Made by a program: the position numbers and the translations under genes. This document shows positions 52,311 to 63,080 of a DNA stretch of 64,000 bases, piece by piece. The notes under the pieces are model-generated. The model worked only from the letters and a program-made list of their open reading frames with translations, had not been told where the DNA came from and made no database searches. The stretch's first letter is position 1. Every line of letters starts with the position of its first letter. This stretch comes from Pseudomonas sp. Bout1 (GTDB taxonomy: Bacteria > Pseudomonadota > Gammaproteobacteria > Pseudomonadales > Pseudomonadaceae), in contig NZ_JAVIWK010000001.1 of assembly GCF_034314165.1 (NCBI RefSeq), positions 878,501 through 942,500 on the forward strand, given 5' to 3'.

Positions 52311-52583
52311 TCAATTCTTCTGGCGAGCCGAAAGAGCGTCCAGCTGACGGTTTAAAGCTTCCTTGCGTTCAACAGGAATGTCATTCCAGTGCACATCCAT
52401 CAGTGCGCCTTCAATGGCGTACAACAACACTTTGGATGCCCTGAAGCCACGGGTACGTACGGCGCGATAAGCGTCGACTGCCCCCAGGCGGCGCAGGTCG
52501 GACGCGCTGTGGATGCCCACCGCATGCAGCCATTGCGCCGACGTCTTGCCAAGGTTTTTCAGGTGTTGCAGCTCATCATTCAT
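52311..52583 (-). CDS. TfoX C-terminal domain protein
   Basis: 90 residues matching the helix-hairpin-helix-like C-terminal half of TfoX: LKNLGKTSAQWLHAVGI, SDLRRLGAVDAYRAVRTRGF and LLYAIEGALMDVHWND. The N-terminal TfoX domain is absent, as in many stand-alone TfoX-C proteins. It is not evidence for competence. ATG 52583 follows AAGGAGG. Transcription runs toward prrF. Confidence 0.85.
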   Translation of the reverse strand: MNDELQHLKNLGKTSAQWLHAVGIHSASDLRRLGAVDAYRAVRTRGFRASKVLLYAIEGALMDVHWNDIPVERKEALNRQLDALSARQKN

Positions 52584-52783
52584 CAAGCCTCCTTGCGACG
52601 GCCGAATGGTTCGGTGGGTATCGTGACCAGGCAAGCCTGAAAGGAGTGTAGCGCTCAGTAGGAAAAGCGTAGTTCTTTGGTCGGCAACGACCTAAAAGCA
52701 TCTAAGGCAGGCGGGATTTTGATGTGGGAAAGAGGCGAGGCGCCCCGGTACGCTTGCGCACAGCCGGGTGCCGATACCGCTGT

Positions 52784-53128
52784 TTATCGAGTGCGATAGC
52801 GCAAGCGCGTGCCGAAATTGACGGACATCAGGATCTCGTCGGCGCTCAATTCAGGCGGGAAGTAAGTGCCGGAGATTTGCGCATGTGCCAGGCTCGCGCC
52901 TTCCAGTGGGCACCCACGCAAATCCAGGCCACGCAAGTCCGCGGAGCGGAAGTAAGCATCGGTGAAATCCACCCCTTGCGCGTTCAGTTCGCGCAGGTCC
53001 AGGCCGCGAAAGTCGCCGCCGCGCATATCGATGGCCCCATCTTTCGGGCGCTCCTGGTTGAAGCCACGGATGTCATCTTTATGCAAAAGCGCGTAGAGCG
53101 GGGTATCAAGTAGCTTTGGCTGGCTCAC
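52784..53128 (-). CDS. pentapeptide-repeat protein
   Basis: 114 residues with about five to six pentapeptide-like units (A/D-L/F-R/S-G/X) around MRGGDFRGLDLRELNAQ, VDFTDAYFRSADLRGLDLRG and CPLEGASLAHAQISG, residues 35-85. Such repeats form a right-handed beta helix. Too short to be Qnr-like; function unknown. ATG 53128 follows GGGAG. Confidence 0.75.
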   Translation of the reverse strand: MSQPKLLDTPLYALLHKDDIRGFNQERPKDGAIDMRGGDFRGLDLRELNAQGVDFTDAYFRSADLRGLDLRGCPLEGASLAHAQISGTYFPPELSADEILMSVNFGTRLRYRTR

Positions 53129-53222
53129 AATGGCGACTCCCGTGTTGGAATTATGACGCCATTATAGTGCCACTATTGCCGGGTCGTGAGCCCTGGAAGG
53201 CTACACGACCAAGAAATATTTC

Positions 53223-54779
53223 TTACAGGCCCGGCAGGCGTTGGCGAATATGGGCCACTAATGCATCCAGAGTCCCGCTTTCATTGGTCTCTACGCGTTT
53301 GCTGAGCAGCAACTCTTCGGCACTGAGCGGATCACGGGTGGCCTGTTGCTCTTCGATGATCGTCAGGGTGGCGTCGGATGGATCGTTCTTGTCTGCCTGG
53401 CGCTGTGCCAGCCAAGCGGCGATCACGGGCTGTGGCGCATTGCAGTCGAGGATCAGGAACGGCGCACCGGTAGCCTCGGCAATTTTGGCCGCTGCATCGC
53501 GTTGCTCGCGCTTGAGGAAGGTCGCATCCAGTACTACCGGGAAACCGGCCCGCAGCACGGTGTCGGCGATTTCGTTCAAGCGCGCGTACGTCGCAGCGCT
53601 GGCGTTTGAGGCGTAGATTCCGGCCTGGGGTGTGTTCTCGACCTTCTGCTCGCCAAACAGCCGCTTGCGTTCCACATCTGAACGCAGGCGAATTGCACCC
53701 AGTGCTTCTACCAGGCGCATGGACACATGGCTTTTGCCAACGGCCGATACGCCATGCGTGATGGCCAGGAAGCGCGATGGGATGGTGCTGTAGCTTTCTG
53801 CCAGGTTGGCGTAGTTGCGGTATTGGCGCAGCGTGGTCGCGCGCTGCACGGCGTCCGCCTCGGAAGGCATGCTGAACAGTGCGACCTTGGCGCGTACCAG
53901 GGCACGGTAGGCTTTATAGAAGTTCAGCACCTCCAGGCCTTGATAGTCGCCGGTCAGCTCCAGGTACTGGCTGATGAAGCGCCGCGCCAGGCTCTTGAGG
54001 CCACGGTCTTCCAGGTCCATCGCCAGGAAGCCGGTGTCGGCATACACATCGGTGAAGCGGAACGGCTCGTTGAACTCGATGCAGTCGAAAATCACTACGC
54101 GGCCATCAATCATCGTGGCGTTGCCCAGGTGGATATCACCGTGGCATTCACGGGTGAAGCCATTGAGCTTGCGCTGTTCGAACAAAGGCTTGAGGCGCTC
54201 AAAGCTGCTTTCGGCCCAGGCCTGCAAGGCATCCAGTTGCACCAGGTCGGCCTTGTCACTGAGGAACGGGCGGATCTGCTCGAAGTTCTGCAGCACCGGC
54301 GCCATGACGTCGTGCGGCGTGCCGGCGGAGTGGGCTGCCGGGACTTTCGGGGCGTTCAGATGGAAGTGCGCGATTTGCCTGGCCATTTCGTCGATGTGCG
54401 CGCTGGTCAGTTCACCGTTGGCTTGCAAGGTGCTGAGTAGTTGGCTTTGCGGGAACTGACGCATTTTGAGCACGTAGTCGACCACGGGACCGTCACCGCC
54501 CAATTGCGGTGATTCGGCGCTACCGGTGATTGGCAACACTTCAAGATACAAATCATCGGTCAGTCGCTGGTTGAGGCGCAGCTCTTCATTGCAGAAGTGA
54601 CCGCGGGCTTGCAGGTTGGTGAAGTCGAGAAAACCGAAATTTACCGGTTTCTTCATCTTATAGGCGAATTCACCCGTGAGCAGGACCCAGGAAATATGGG
54701 TTTCGATGACTTGGAATTGACCTACCGGATGAGGAAACAGGGCCGGGTTTTGCAGGGCAGTAATCAGGGACTGGCTCAC
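53223..54779 (-). CDS. phosphotransferase-like (APH) plus P-loop kinase-like fusion protein
   Basis: 518 residues with two parts. The N-terminal half (about 1-310) is aminoglycoside-phosphotransferase/protein-kinase-like: the catalytic HGDIHLGNATM near 218 and IFDCIEFNEPFRFTDV with the metal Asp near 236. The C-terminal half (about 330-518) is an AAA_33-type P-loop kinase with GVSAVGKS near 345 and an Arg-rich lid. Despite the family name there is no reason to predict antibiotic resistance; the substrate is unknown. Confidence 0.8.
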   Translation of the reverse strand: MSQSLITALQNPALFPHPVGQFQVIETHISWVLLTGEFAYKMKKPVNFGFLDFTNLQARGHFCNEELRLNQRLTDDLYLEVLPITGSAESPQLGGDGPVVDYVLKMRQFPQSQLLSTLQANGELTSAHIDEMARQIAHFHLNAPKVPAAHSAGTPHDVMAPVLQNFEQIRPFLSDKADLVQLDALQAWAESSFERLKPLFEQRKLNGFTRECHGDIHLGNATMIDGRVVIFDCIEFNEPFRFTDVYADTGFLAMDLEDRGLKSLARRFISQYLELTGDYQGLEVLNFYKAYRALVRAKVALFSMPSEADAVQRATTLRQYRNYANLAESYSTIPSRFLAITHGVSAVGKSHVSMRLVEALGAIRLRSDVERKRLFGEQKVENTPQAGIYASNASAATYARLNEIADTVLRAGFPVVLDATFLKREQRDAAAKIAEATGAPFLILDCNAPQPVIAAWLAQRQADKNDPSDATLTIIEEQQATRDPLSAEELLLSKRVETNESGTLDALVAHIRQRLPGL

Positions 54780-54897
54780 GGGCGATCCTTCAGAGTCTGG
54801 GAAAATTCATGGCGGGCATTATGGCTGCTACAGACGGTCGTGCAAACCGCTGTCCGGCTCATGTTGGTCATCAATAAAGTGCGTATAATCCGCCGCC

Positions 54898-57222
54898 ATG
54901 ACTCGTACCCGATCTCCCCGTTCCCGTAAAAAACCTCCTTCCCGCGGCCTGCGCCCCTGGCTGGGCTGGGCGCTTAAGCTCAGCCTGGTAGGGCTTGTAG
55001 TGATCGCCGGCTTCGCGGTTTACCTTGATGCCGTGGTCCAGGAGAAGTTCTCCGGCAAGCGCTGGACCATTCCGGCCAAGGTCTACGCACGCCCGCTGGA
55101 ACTGTTCACCGGCCAGAAGTTGAGCAAGGATGACTTCCTCACCGAGCTCGACGCCCTGGGCTATCGCCGCGAAGCCGTAAGCAATGGCCCCGGCGCCGCA
55201 GCCGTCAGCGGCAACACCGTGGACTTGAACACTCGCGGCTTCCAGTTCTATGAGGGGCTGGAAAAACCCCAGCCGGTGCGCGTGCGCTTCTCTGGCGACT
55301 ATGTGGCTGAACTGTCCTCGCTCAACGGCTCGAAATTGCCGGTGGTGCGCCTGGAGCCCTTAATGATCGGTGGGATTTATCCTAAAAACCTGGAAGACCG
55401 CATCCTGATCAAGCTTGATCAGGTGCCGCCTTACCTGTTGGATACCCTGATTGCAGTGGAAGACCGGGACTTCTACAGTCACTGGGGCGTATCGCCCAAG
55501 TCCATCGCCCGTGCTGTTTGGGTCAATACCTCCGGCGGCAAGATGACTCAGGGCGGCAGTACGCTGACGCAACAATTGGTCAAGAACTTCTACCTGACCA
55601 ACGAGCGCAGCCTGACCCGCAAGCTGACCGAAGCCATGATGGCGATGCTGCTGGAGCTGCATTACAGCAAGCAGGAAATTCTTGAGGCATACCTCAATGA
55701 GGTGTTTGTCGGCCAGGACGGTCAGCGTGCGGTGCACGGTTTCGGTCTGGCCAGCCAGTTCTTCTTTGGCCAGCCGCTGTCCGAGCTAAAGCTGCATCAG
55801 GTGGCGTTGCTGGTGGGCATGGTCAAGGGGCCGTCCTACTACAACCCGCGTCGCAACCCGGAGCGCGCGCTGGAACGCCGTAATCTGGTGCTTGATGTAC
55901 TTGAGCAGCAAGGCGTCGCCACGCCTGAACAAGTCGCTGCCGCGAAGAAAATGCCACTGGGTGTGACCACTCGCGGCAAGCTTGCCGACAGTTCATTCCC
56001 GGGCTTTATCGACCTGGTCAAACGCCAGTTGCGTGAAGACTACCGCGACGAAGACTTGACCGAAGAGGGCTTGCGCATCTTCACCAGTTTCGACCCGATC
56101 CTGCAGATGAAAGCCGAAGCCTCGGTCAACGACACCTTCAAGCGCCTGGCGGGCCGTAAAGGCTCCGACGAGGTTGAGGCCGCGATGGTGGTGACCAATC
56201 CGGAGACCGGTGAAGTCCAGGCCATGATCGGCAGTCGCCAGGCCAGCTTTGCCGGCTTCAACCGGGCGCTCGACGCAGTGCGGCCAATTGGTTCGCTGGT
56301 CAAGCCGGCGGTGTACCTGACCGCGCTGGAAAAACCGAGCAAGTACACCCTGACCAGTTGGCTGTCCGATGACCCGTTGTCGGTCAAAGGTGCCGATGGC
56401 CAGATGTGGACGCCGCATAACTTTGATCGTCGCTCCCACGGTACGATTTTCCTGTATCAGGGCTTGGCGCATTCCTACAACATCTCGACTTCTCGCCTCG
56501 GCCTTGAGCTGGGCGTGCCGAATGTGCTCAAGACGCTCGCCCGGTTGGGCATCACGCGTGAGTTCCCGGCATTCCCATCGATGCTGTTGGGCGCGGGTGC
56601 GATGAGCCCGATGGAAGTGGCAACCATGTACCAGACTCTGGCCAACGGTGGTTTCAATACGCCGATGCGCGGGATTCGCAGCGTGTTGACGGCCGAAGGC
56701 GAACCGCTCAAGCGTTATCCGTTCCAGATTCAGCAGCGCTTCGACCCGGCCTCGATCTACCTGATCCAGAACGCCATGCAGCGCGTGATGCGTGAAGGTA
56801 CCGGGCGCTCGGCCTATAACGTGCTGCCTGCCAACCTCACGTTGGCCGGCAAGAGCGGTACCAGTAACGATTCGCGGGACAGCTGGTTCGCCGGTTTCAG
56901 TCAGGATTTGCTGGCGGTGGTTTGGCTGGGGCGCGATGACAACGGCAAGACACCCTTCACAGGTGCCACTGGCGCGTTGCAGGTATGGACCAGTTTCATG
57001 AAGAAGGCCGATCCACTGCCGCTGAACATGCCGCAGCCAGACAATATCGTCCAGGCCTGGATCGATCCGCATACAGGGCAAGGTTCCGATGCCAACTGTC
57101 CGGGCGCCGTGCAGATGCCGTATATTCGCGGCAGCGAACCGCCACCCGGCGCAGCGTGCGGTGCCAGTGCGCCCGCGAGTGCTGAATCGGTGATGGATTG
57201 GGTCAAGGGCTGGATGCATTAA
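54898..57222 (+). CDS. mrcB: penicillin-binding protein 1B (bifunctional)
   Basis: Inner-membrane peptidoglycan glycosyltransferase and transpeptidase. The 774-residue product has a basic cytoplasmic tail and one membrane helix (about 22-43). The glycosyltransferase domain carries EDRDFYSHWGVSPKSIARA near 188 and GGSTLTQQLVKN near 220. The transpeptidase has SLVK near 464, SYN near 525 and KSGTSN near 652. ATG 54898 gives MTRTRSPRSRKK. The lipoprotein gene follows 16 bp later. Confidence 0.97.
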   Translation: MTRTRSPRSRKKPPSRGLRPWLGWALKLSLVGLVVIAGFAVYLDAVVQEKFSGKRWTIPAKVYARPLELFTGQKLSKDDFLTELDALGYRREAVSNGPGAAAVSGNTVDLNTRGFQFYEGLEKPQPVRVRFSGDYVAELSSLNGSKLPVVRLEPLMIGGIYPKNLEDRILIKLDQVPPYLLDTLIAVEDRDFYSHWGVSPKSIARAVWVNTSGGKMTQGGSTLTQQLVKNFYLTNERSLTRKLTEAMMAMLLELHYSKQEILEAYLNEVFVGQDGQRAVHGFGLASQFFFGQPLSELKLHQVALLVGMVKGPSYYNPRRNPERALERRNLVLDVLEQQGVATPEQVAAAKKMPLGVTTRGKLADSSFPGFIDLVKRQLREDYRDEDLTEEGLRIFTSFDPILQMKAEASVNDTFKRLAGRKGSDEVEAAMVVTNPETGEVQAMIGSRQASFAGFNRALDAVRPIGSLVKPAVYLTALEKPSKYTLTSWLSDDPLSVKGADGQMWTPHNFDRRSHGTIFLYQGLAHSYNISTSRLGLELGVPNVLKTLARLGITREFPAFPSMLLGAGAMSPMEVATMYQTLANGGFNTPMRGIRSVLTAEGEPLKRYPFQIQQRFDPASIYLIQNAMQRVMREGTGRSAYNVLPANLTLAGKSGTSNDSRDSWFAGFSQDLLAVVWLGRDDNGKTPFTGATGALQVWTSFMKKADPLPLNMPQPDNIVQAWIDPHTGQGSDANCPGAVQMPYIRGSEPPPGAACGASAPASAESVMDWVKGWMH

Positions 57223-57238
57223 GCAAAGAGGGTTTCAC

Positions 57239-57973
57239 GTGAACAAGTTGTTGATTCCAGCTATTACAGTTTTGGCATTACTCGGTGGTTGCGCCAGTGT
57301 GGAGCGGGGTTCTATCCCGGTGGTGGATTCCAGTACCACGGTGTCGAACAACGACCGGATTTCGGCCAATGGCGGCTTCCGTCAAACCGTCACTAACCGC
57401 CCGGCTCAGGCAAAGGCGCAAGCCGTGCCTCAGGATTCCGGTGTAGTGGTAATGATCCCGGGCGGTGGCGCAACTACCTCGGCACCGATCAGCACCCAGC
57501 CGTGGACGCCAGGCCCGAGCACCTCGGGCCCGATCGACTCTACGCCGGTTCAACAGGCGCCGATCAGCCAGGGCACCTACAACATGCCGTCGACGCCGAG
57601 CGGGATTCCGTCCGCCAGCAACGCCGGTGGCTTGTCAGCCGATGAACAGCTGGATGGTCCGGTATTGGCCTTGCTGACTACTGCTCAACAGCAGCAGTCG
57701 GGTGGCGACTTGAACGGCGCATCGTCGAGCCTTGAGCGCGCCCAGCGTGTGGCGCCGCGGGAGCCGCAAGTGCTTTACCGTCTGGCGCAAGTCCGCATGG
57801 CCCAGGGCGATGCCCCGCAAGCAGAGCAGTTTGCCCGCCGTGGCCTGACTCTGGCCAATGGTCGCCCGGATCTGCAGGCCAGCCTGTGGAGCCTGATTGG
57901 CGATGCCCGTGAGAAGCAGGGCGATGCTTCCGGTGCTGCCCAGGCTCGGCAGAAAGCCAAGGTAAGCCTCTGA
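57239..57973 (+). CDS. outer-membrane lipoprotein with TPR-like C-terminus
   Basis: 244 residues. A lipoprotein signal with LLGGC (Cys18) is followed by a low-complexity Ser/Thr/Pro/Gln-rich middle (about 25-130) and TPR-like repeats (about 140-240: ALLTTAQQQQSGGDLNGASS, RLAQVRMAQGDAPQAEQFAR). The residues after Cys (Ala-Ser) do not favour inner-membrane retention. GTG 57239 follows GAGGG. It sits between mrcB and yqcC, so it may act with PBP1B, by position only. Confidence 0.85.
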   Translation: MNKLLIPAITVLALLGGCASVERGSIPVVDSSTTVSNNDRISANGGFRQTVTNRPAQAKAQAVPQDSGVVVMIPGGGATTSAPISTQPWTPGPSTSGPIDSTPVQQAPISQGTYNMPSTPSGIPSASNAGGLSADEQLDGPVLALLTTAQQQQSGGDLNGASSSLERAQRVAPREPQVLYRLAQVRMAQGDAPQAEQFARRGLTLANGRPDLQASLWSLIGDAREKQGDASGAAQARQKAKVSL

Positions 57974-58302
57974 TGGATGCACGCTTTCCGGCGATCGCCG
58001 AACAGTTGTTGTTGATCGAGCGTGAGCTGCGCATGCAGGGCTGGTGGGACGACGTGTCCCCCGGCGCCGAGGCCTTGAGCAGCGTTGAACCCTTTTCTGT
58101 CGACACCCTGGACTTTCACCAGTGGCTGCAATGGATTTTCCTGACACGGATGAAGCAAATCCTTGAGCAGGACCTGCCGTTACCCAATGCGTCAGGGATT
58201 TTGGAGATGGCCGAGATGGTTTACGCCGATCGGCCGCTTGAAAGCCAAGGCCTGCGGGCTGCGCTGAAAAAGTTCGATCAACTGATCGTCGACGCTCGTT
58301 AA
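57973..58302 (+). CDS. yqcC: YqcC family protein
   Basis: 109 residues, all-alpha: FPAIAEQLLLIERELRMQGW, FHQWLQWIFLTRMKQILEQ and the C-terminal LRAALKKFDQLI. Matches the YqcC/DUF446 family, function unknown, often found near tRNA-modifying or lipoprotein genes. ATG 57973 overlaps the lipoprotein stop as TGATG. Confidence 0.85.
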   Translation: MDARFPAIAEQLLLIERELRMQGWWDDVSPGAEALSSVEPFSVDTLDFHQWLQWIFLTRMKQILEQDLPLPNASGILEMAEMVYADRPLESQGLRAALKKFDQLIVDAR

Positions 58303-58733
58303 TTGCCTGGCTGCCGGTTTTTCCGGCAGTCTTGCGCATATTTCTACCGCTTTGCGCCATTCAGGCGAGTTTTATCCCTCCTCAAGCCCCTTTCTTCTAC
58401 GTTCTCATGCGCTTAGTTGGAAAAAAGCGCAATTATTGCTTGACTTGGAGGGGCTGAAACAGAAGAATCCAAAGTCCGCTGTAGAGGGACTGCCAGAAGC
58501 AGACCCACTCAGCAGATCATGAGGCGCACACCCGCGCCGACCTGTTACACCCGCAACGCGTTACCTCGCGCTGGGTGGGAAAATCCCGCAACACTTGGGA
58601 CGCTCCCAATACTTGCTCAGTCAGTGCTGACGTAGTCGGCGACCACCGTCGCTCATGCTCTGCTGAGAAGTAAACCTATTAAGACCCGTCGGTTTTTAAC
58701 GGACGGTATTCTGGCGTTTTAGAGGTGAACAAC
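58303..58733 (+). promoter_or_regulatory. long ilvI leader region
   Basis: 431 bp. A hairpin (CTGCCGG, TTTTT, CCGGCAG at 58311-58329) ends the previous transcript. TTGACT (58440-58445), a 17-bp spacer and AAGAAT (58463-58468) form a candidate promoter giving a leader of about 260 nt. A second hairpin (CCGTC/GACGG, about 58686-58706) lies just before the ribosome-binding site. I find no obvious branched-chain-amino-acid-rich leader peptide. Confidence 0.5.
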
Positions 58734-60458
58734 GTGGAGCTTTTATCTGGCGGTGAGATGCTCGTCCGCTTTTTGCGTGACGAAGGCGTCGACTATATCT
58801 ACGGGTACCCAGGCGGTGCTCTGCTGCATGTCTACGACGCACTGTTCAAGGAACCGGCTGTTACCCACATCCTGGTTCGCCATGAACAAGCTGCTACCCA
58901 TATGGCTGACGGTTATGCCCGTGCCACCGGTAAAGCCGGTGTGGTACTGGTAACTTCCGGCCCTGGCGCGACCAATGCCATCACCGGCATCGCGACGGCT
59001 TATATGGACTCCATTCCGATGGTGATCATTTCCGGCCAGGTGGCGAGCACCATGGTGGGGACCGATGCATTCCAGGAAACCGACATGATCGGTATTTCCC
59101 GGCCGATCGTGAAACACAGCTTCATGATCAAGCATGCCTCGGAAATCCCGGAAGTCATGAAGAAGGCGTTCTACCTCGCACAGTCCGGTCGCCCGGGTCC
59201 TGTGGTGGTCGATATTCCGAAAGACATGACCAACCCGGCTGAAAAATTCGAATACATCTTCCCCAAGAAAGCCAAGCTGCGTTCCTACAGCCCGGCCGTT
59301 CGTGGGCACTCGGGGCAAATTCGCAAGGCTGCAGAAATGCTCTTGGCGGCCAAGCGTCCGGTGCTTTACTCGGGTGGCGGCGTGATTCTGGGCGGCGGTT
59401 CCGCACCGCTGACCGAACTGGCCAAGATGCTCAACCTGCCGGTAACCAATACCTTGATGGGCCTCGGTGCGTTCCCGGGTTCGGATCGTCAGTTCGTCGG
59501 CATGCTCGGTATGCACGGCAGCTACACCGCCAACCTGGCCATGCACCATGCTGACGTGATTCTCGCCGTCGGTGCGCGGTTCGATGACCGGGTGATCAAC
59601 GGCGCGAGCAAATTCTGCCCGAATGCCAAGATCATCCACATCGACATCGACCCGGCATCCATCTCCAAGACCATCAAGGCCGACGTGCCTATCGTAGGTC
59701 CTGTGGAAAGCGTGCTGACCGAAATGGTTGCTGCGTTGAAGGAGATCGGCGAAGCCCCGAACAAGGATTCCGTTGCCAGCTGGTGGAAGCAGATCGACGA
59801 GTGGCGCGGTGACCGCGGCCTGTTCCCTTACGACAAGGGCGACGGCAGCATCATCAAGCCGCAAACCGTGATCGAAACCCTGTGCGAAGTGACCAAGGGC
59901 GATGCCTTTGTGACCTCCGACGTGGGCCAGCACCAGATGTTCGCGGCGCAGTACTACAAGTTCGACAAGCCTAACCGCTGGATCAACTCCGGTGGCCTGG
60001 GCACGATGGGCTTTGGTTTCCCTGCGGCCATGGGTGTGAAGCTGAACTTCCCGGACACCGACGTTGCGTGCGTCACCGGCGAAGGCAGTATCCAGATGAA
60101 CATCCAGGAACTGTCGACCTGCCTGCAATATGGTCTGCCGGTGAAGATCGTCTGCCTGAACAATGGTGTACTGGGCATGGTTCGCCAGTGGCAGGACATG
60201 AGCTACGGCAGCCGTCACTCGCACTCCTACATGGAATCGCTGCCAGATTTCGTCAAGTTGGTTGAAGCCTATGGCCATGTCGGCATGCGTATCACCGATT
60301 TGAAGGATTTGAAGCCGATGATGGAAGAGGCGTTCGCCATGAAGGACCGCCTGGTGTTCCTTGATATTCAGGTCGACACCAGCGAGCACGTCTACCCGAT
60401 GCAGATCAAAGATGGCTCCATGCGCGATATGTGGCTGAACAAGACGGAGCGGACCTAA
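58734..60458 (+). CDS. ilvI: acetolactate synthase large subunit
   Basis: Thiamine-diphosphate- and FAD-dependent first common step of valine, leucine and isoleucine synthesis. The 574-residue product begins [14 protein letters not shown] and has [13 protein letters not shown] near 80, the FAD region, and the ThDP motif with [14 protein letters not shown] near 450. GTG 58734 has AGAGGT 7 bp upstream; an earlier GTG at 58725 is too close to that site. ilvH starts 2 bp after the stop. Confidence 0.96.
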   Translation: MELLSGGEMLVRFLRDEGVDYIYGYPGGALLHVYDALFKEPAVTHILVRHEQAATHMADGYARATGKAGVVLVTSGPGATNAITGIATAYMDSIPMVIISGQVASTMVGTDAFQETDMIGISRPIVKHSFMIKHASEIPEVMKKAFYLAQSGRPGPVVVDIPKDMTNPAEKFEYIFPKKAKLRSYSPAVRGHSGQIRKAAEMLLAAKRPVLYSGGGVILGGGSAPLTELAKMLNLPVTNTLMGLGAFPGSDRQFVGMLGMHGSYTANLAMHHADVILAVGARFDDRVINGASKFCPNAKIIHIDIDPASISKTIKADVPIVGPVESVLTEMVAALKEIGEAPNKDSVASWWKQIDEWRGDRGLFPYDKGDGSIIKPQTVIETLCEVTKGDAFVTSDVGQHQMFAAQYYKFDKPNRWINSGGLGTMGFGFPAAMGVKLNFPDTDVACVTGEGSIQMNIQELSTCLQYGLPVKIVCLNNGVLGMVRQWQDMSYGSRHSHSYMESLPDFVKLVEAYGHVGMRITDLKDLKPMMEEAFAMKDRLVFLDIQVDTSEHVYPMQIKDGSMRDMWLNKTERT

Positions 60459-60460
60459 TC

Positions 60461-60952
60461 ATGCGGCACATTATCTCTCTGCTTCTGGAGAACGAACCGG
60501 GCGCCCTGTCACGTGTGGTCGGTCTGTTTTCGCAACGCAACTACAACATCGAAAGCCTGACCGTGGCGCCGACCGAAGACCCGACCCTGTCGCGCCTGAC
60601 GTTGACCACCGTGGGCCATGATGAGGTGATCGAGCAGATCACCAAAAACCTCAACAAGCTGATCGAAGTGGTCAAGCTGGTCGACTTGTCGGAAAGTGCC
60701 CACATCGAGCGCGAGCTGATGCTGGTCAAGGTCAAGGCCACCGGCGCCCAGCGTGCCGAGATCAAGCGCACCACCGATATTTATCGCGGGCAGATCGTCG
60801 ATGTGAGCGCCAGCGTTTATACCGTTCAATTGACCGGCACAAGCGACAAACTGGACAGCTTCATCCAGTCGATCGGGACGGCCTCGATTCTGGAAACTGT
60901 ACGCAGTGGCGTCACCGGGATTGCTCGTGGCGACAAAGTACTCAGCATCTAA
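60461..60952 (+). CDS. ilvH: acetolactate synthase regulatory subunit
   Basis: 163 residues conferring valine feedback inhibition. The N-terminal ACT domain (MRHIISLLLENEPGALSRVV, then FSQRNYNIESLTVAPTED) and a C-terminal ACT-like half are present. ATG 60461; the gene is coupled to ilvI. ilvC follows after 46 bp. Confidence 0.97.
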   Translation: MRHIISLLLENEPGALSRVVGLFSQRNYNIESLTVAPTEDPTLSRLTLTTVGHDEVIEQITKNLNKLIEVVKLVDLSESAHIERELMLVKVKATGAQRAEIKRTTDIYRGQIVDVSASVYTVQLTGTSDKLDSFIQSIGTASILETVRSGVTGIARGDKVLSI

Positions 60953-60989
60953 CCCAATTAGTGAATGGCCTAACGGCCTGGATATATAG

Positions 60990-62015
<1,026 letters not shown>

Positions 62016-62032
62016 GTCGTACGTACCAAGGG

Positions 62033-62056
62033 AAAACGCGGCTTAGGCCGCGTTTT
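62033..62056 (+). terminator. terminator after ilvC
   Basis: AAAACGCGGC, TTA, GGCCGCGTTTTTT. It closes the ilvI-ilvH-ilvC operon. Confidence 0.9.
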
Positions 62057-62159
62057 TTCGTTTGCGGGGCAGGTTCTGGTATAAAGCTGCATCGTTTGCG
62101 GGCGAACACTCGCCGCAAGTTTCTGTCGAAATTTTTCACACCGTTGCAAGGTAAAGTCC

Positions 62160-63017
62160 ATGAGCGAACGTCCCGAAGAGCCAAACCAGGCTTCTGACGC
62201 CGAAAGCCTGCTACCGATCGATGAACACATCGAAGAAGGGCACGATGCTGAAGGCCGTAAGGTCCGGCATCGTGGCATCTATCTTCTGCCCAATCTGTTC
62301 ACCACGGCGAACCTGTTTGCAGGGTTCTATTCCATCATCAACTCCATGAGTGCCCAAAGTGCCCTGGCGGCCGGCGATGCGGTCGGAGCGAGCAAGTACT
62401 TTGGGTTTGCCGCGATTGCGATCTTCGTCGCCATGGTCCTCGATGGCCTGGATGGGCGTGTGGCGCGCATGACCAATACCCAGAGTGCCTTCGGCGCCGA
62501 GTACGACTCGCTGTCGGACATGGTTGCCTTTGGGGTGGCGCCGGCATTGCTGGCATTCGCCTGGGCGCTGGGTGACATGGGCAAGGTCGGCTGGATGGTT
62601 GCCTTCATCTATGTGGCTGGCGCGGCATTGCGCCTGGCACGCTTCAATACCCAGGTGGGGACTGCCGACAAGCGCTACTTTATTGGCTTGGCCAGCCCGG
62701 CAGCCGCAGGTGTGGTGGCGGGTATTGTCTGGGCATTCAGCGATTACGGCATCCAGGGTTCCAAGATGTCGTTCCTGGTGGCCTTGATGGTCGCCGCGGC
62801 GGGCATGCTGATGGTCAGCAACATCAAGTACAACAGCTTCAAGGAGCTGGACCTCAAGGGGCGTGTGCCATTTGTGGCGATTTTGGCAGTGGTGCTGGTG
62901 TTCGCTGTGGTCTTCAGTGACCCGCCGCGGATCTTGCTGTTGGCATTCCTTGTCTATGCGGCGTCCGGGCCGGTGCAGTACTTGCTGCATCTTCGTCAAC
63001 GCAAAACGTTGCCTTAA
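62160..63017 (+). CDS. pssA: CDP-diacylglycerol--serine O-phosphatidyltransferase
   Basis: Makes phosphatidylserine, precursor of phosphatidylethanolamine. The 285-residue membrane enzyme has a polar N-terminus (1-45), about seven to eight membrane helices, and the CDP-alcohol phosphotransferase motif DG..AR........G...D...D seen as DGLDGRVARMTNTQSAFGAEYDSLSD near 97-122. It is the integral-membrane type found in pseudomonads. ATG 62160. Confidence 0.93.
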   Translation: MSERPEEPNQASDAESLLPIDEHIEEGHDAEGRKVRHRGIYLLPNLFTTANLFAGFYSIINSMSAQSALAAGDAVGASKYFGFAAIAIFVAMVLDGLDGRVARMTNTQSAFGAEYDSLSDMVAFGVAPALLAFAWALGDMGKVGWMVAFIYVAGAALRLARFNTQVGTADKRYFIGLASPAAAGVVAGIVWAFSDYGIQGSKMSFLVALMVAAAGMLMVSNIKYNSFKELDLKGRVPFVAILAVVLVFAVVFSDPPRILLLAFLVYAASGPVQYLLHLRQRKTLP

Positions 63018-63080
63018 TGTAATTTCCCCCATACTCCGCAGTCTATTGGTGCATCTGTCCTCCAAAGCTGCGGAGTTGCC

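Noticed and set aside
52311..52583. Competence regulator (TfoX)
   Set aside because: Only the C-terminal TfoX domain is present; the regulatory N-terminal domain is missing.
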